Assembly (NCBI GenBank): GCA_011042035.1
Contig: DQZA01000308.1
Span: 1 to 5,403 of the forward strand
Direction: 5' to 3'
Origin: Desulfobacteraceae bacterium
Lineage (GTDB): Bacteria; Desulfobacterota; DSM-4660; Desulfatiglandales; Desulfatiglandaceae
DNA: 5,403 nucleotides
Part shown: one piece after another, positions 5,395 to 5,403 of the stretch
Layout: every line of letters begins with the position of its first letter
Position numbering within the stretch: the stretch's first letter is position 1
Notes under the pieces: model-generated
What the model saw: only the letters and a program-made list of their open reading frames with translations
What the model was told of the DNA's origin: nothing
Database searches by the model: none
Program-made: the position numbers and the translations under genes

Positions 5395-5403
5395 ATATCT
5401 TAT

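Overview
The window reads like part of a chromosome from a sulfate-reducer-type deltaproteobacterium (Desulfobacterota). The main reason is the minus-strand HEAT-repeat gene, which I recognise from memory as the DVU0298 family found in those organisms. A cofactorless-looking Crp/Fnr regulator, a sigma54 activator remnant and a SPASM-like radical SAM enzyme fit the same picture. Base composition looks balanced and I see no rRNA, tRNA, CRISPR array or transposase. No species can be named from the sequence alone.

Layout: (1) 21-1433, plus strand: an intact radical SAM protein with a strong Shine-Dalgarno and two sets of cysteines. (2) 1446-3027, minus strand, convergent with it: a compact two-gene unit. 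A GAF protein carrying a His-less, ATPase-less HisKA-like module is followed by the DVU0298-type HEAT protein, whose ribosome binding site overlaps the GAF stop codon. A good sigma70-like promoter lies at 3100-3129, with an inverted repeat over its -10 region and start site. (3) 3246-4501, minus strand: a graveyard of broken genes lying head to tail. These are the AAA+ core of a sigma54 activator (frameshifted at its front, cut off right after its last AAA+ motif), a short TPR-like piece, and the rear of a universal stress protein interrupted by an in-frame amber codon. (4) 4646-5329, plus strand: an intact Crp/Fnr-family regulator with a candidate promoter. (5) The right edge holds a short CCACAGAG tandem repeat.

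How the parts may work together: the intact genes could form a small sensory/regulatory neighbourhood (a GAF sensor with a non-catalytic output and a HEAT scaffold, plus a Crp/Fnr regulator with an FNR-like recognition helix), but no direct link is shown. The broken block appears to be the product of internal deletions that fused once-separate minus-strand genes. I do not see convincing evidence of a wholly new system. The least explained items are the degenerate HisKA module paired with the HEAT protein, and the radical SAM enzyme of unknown substrate.
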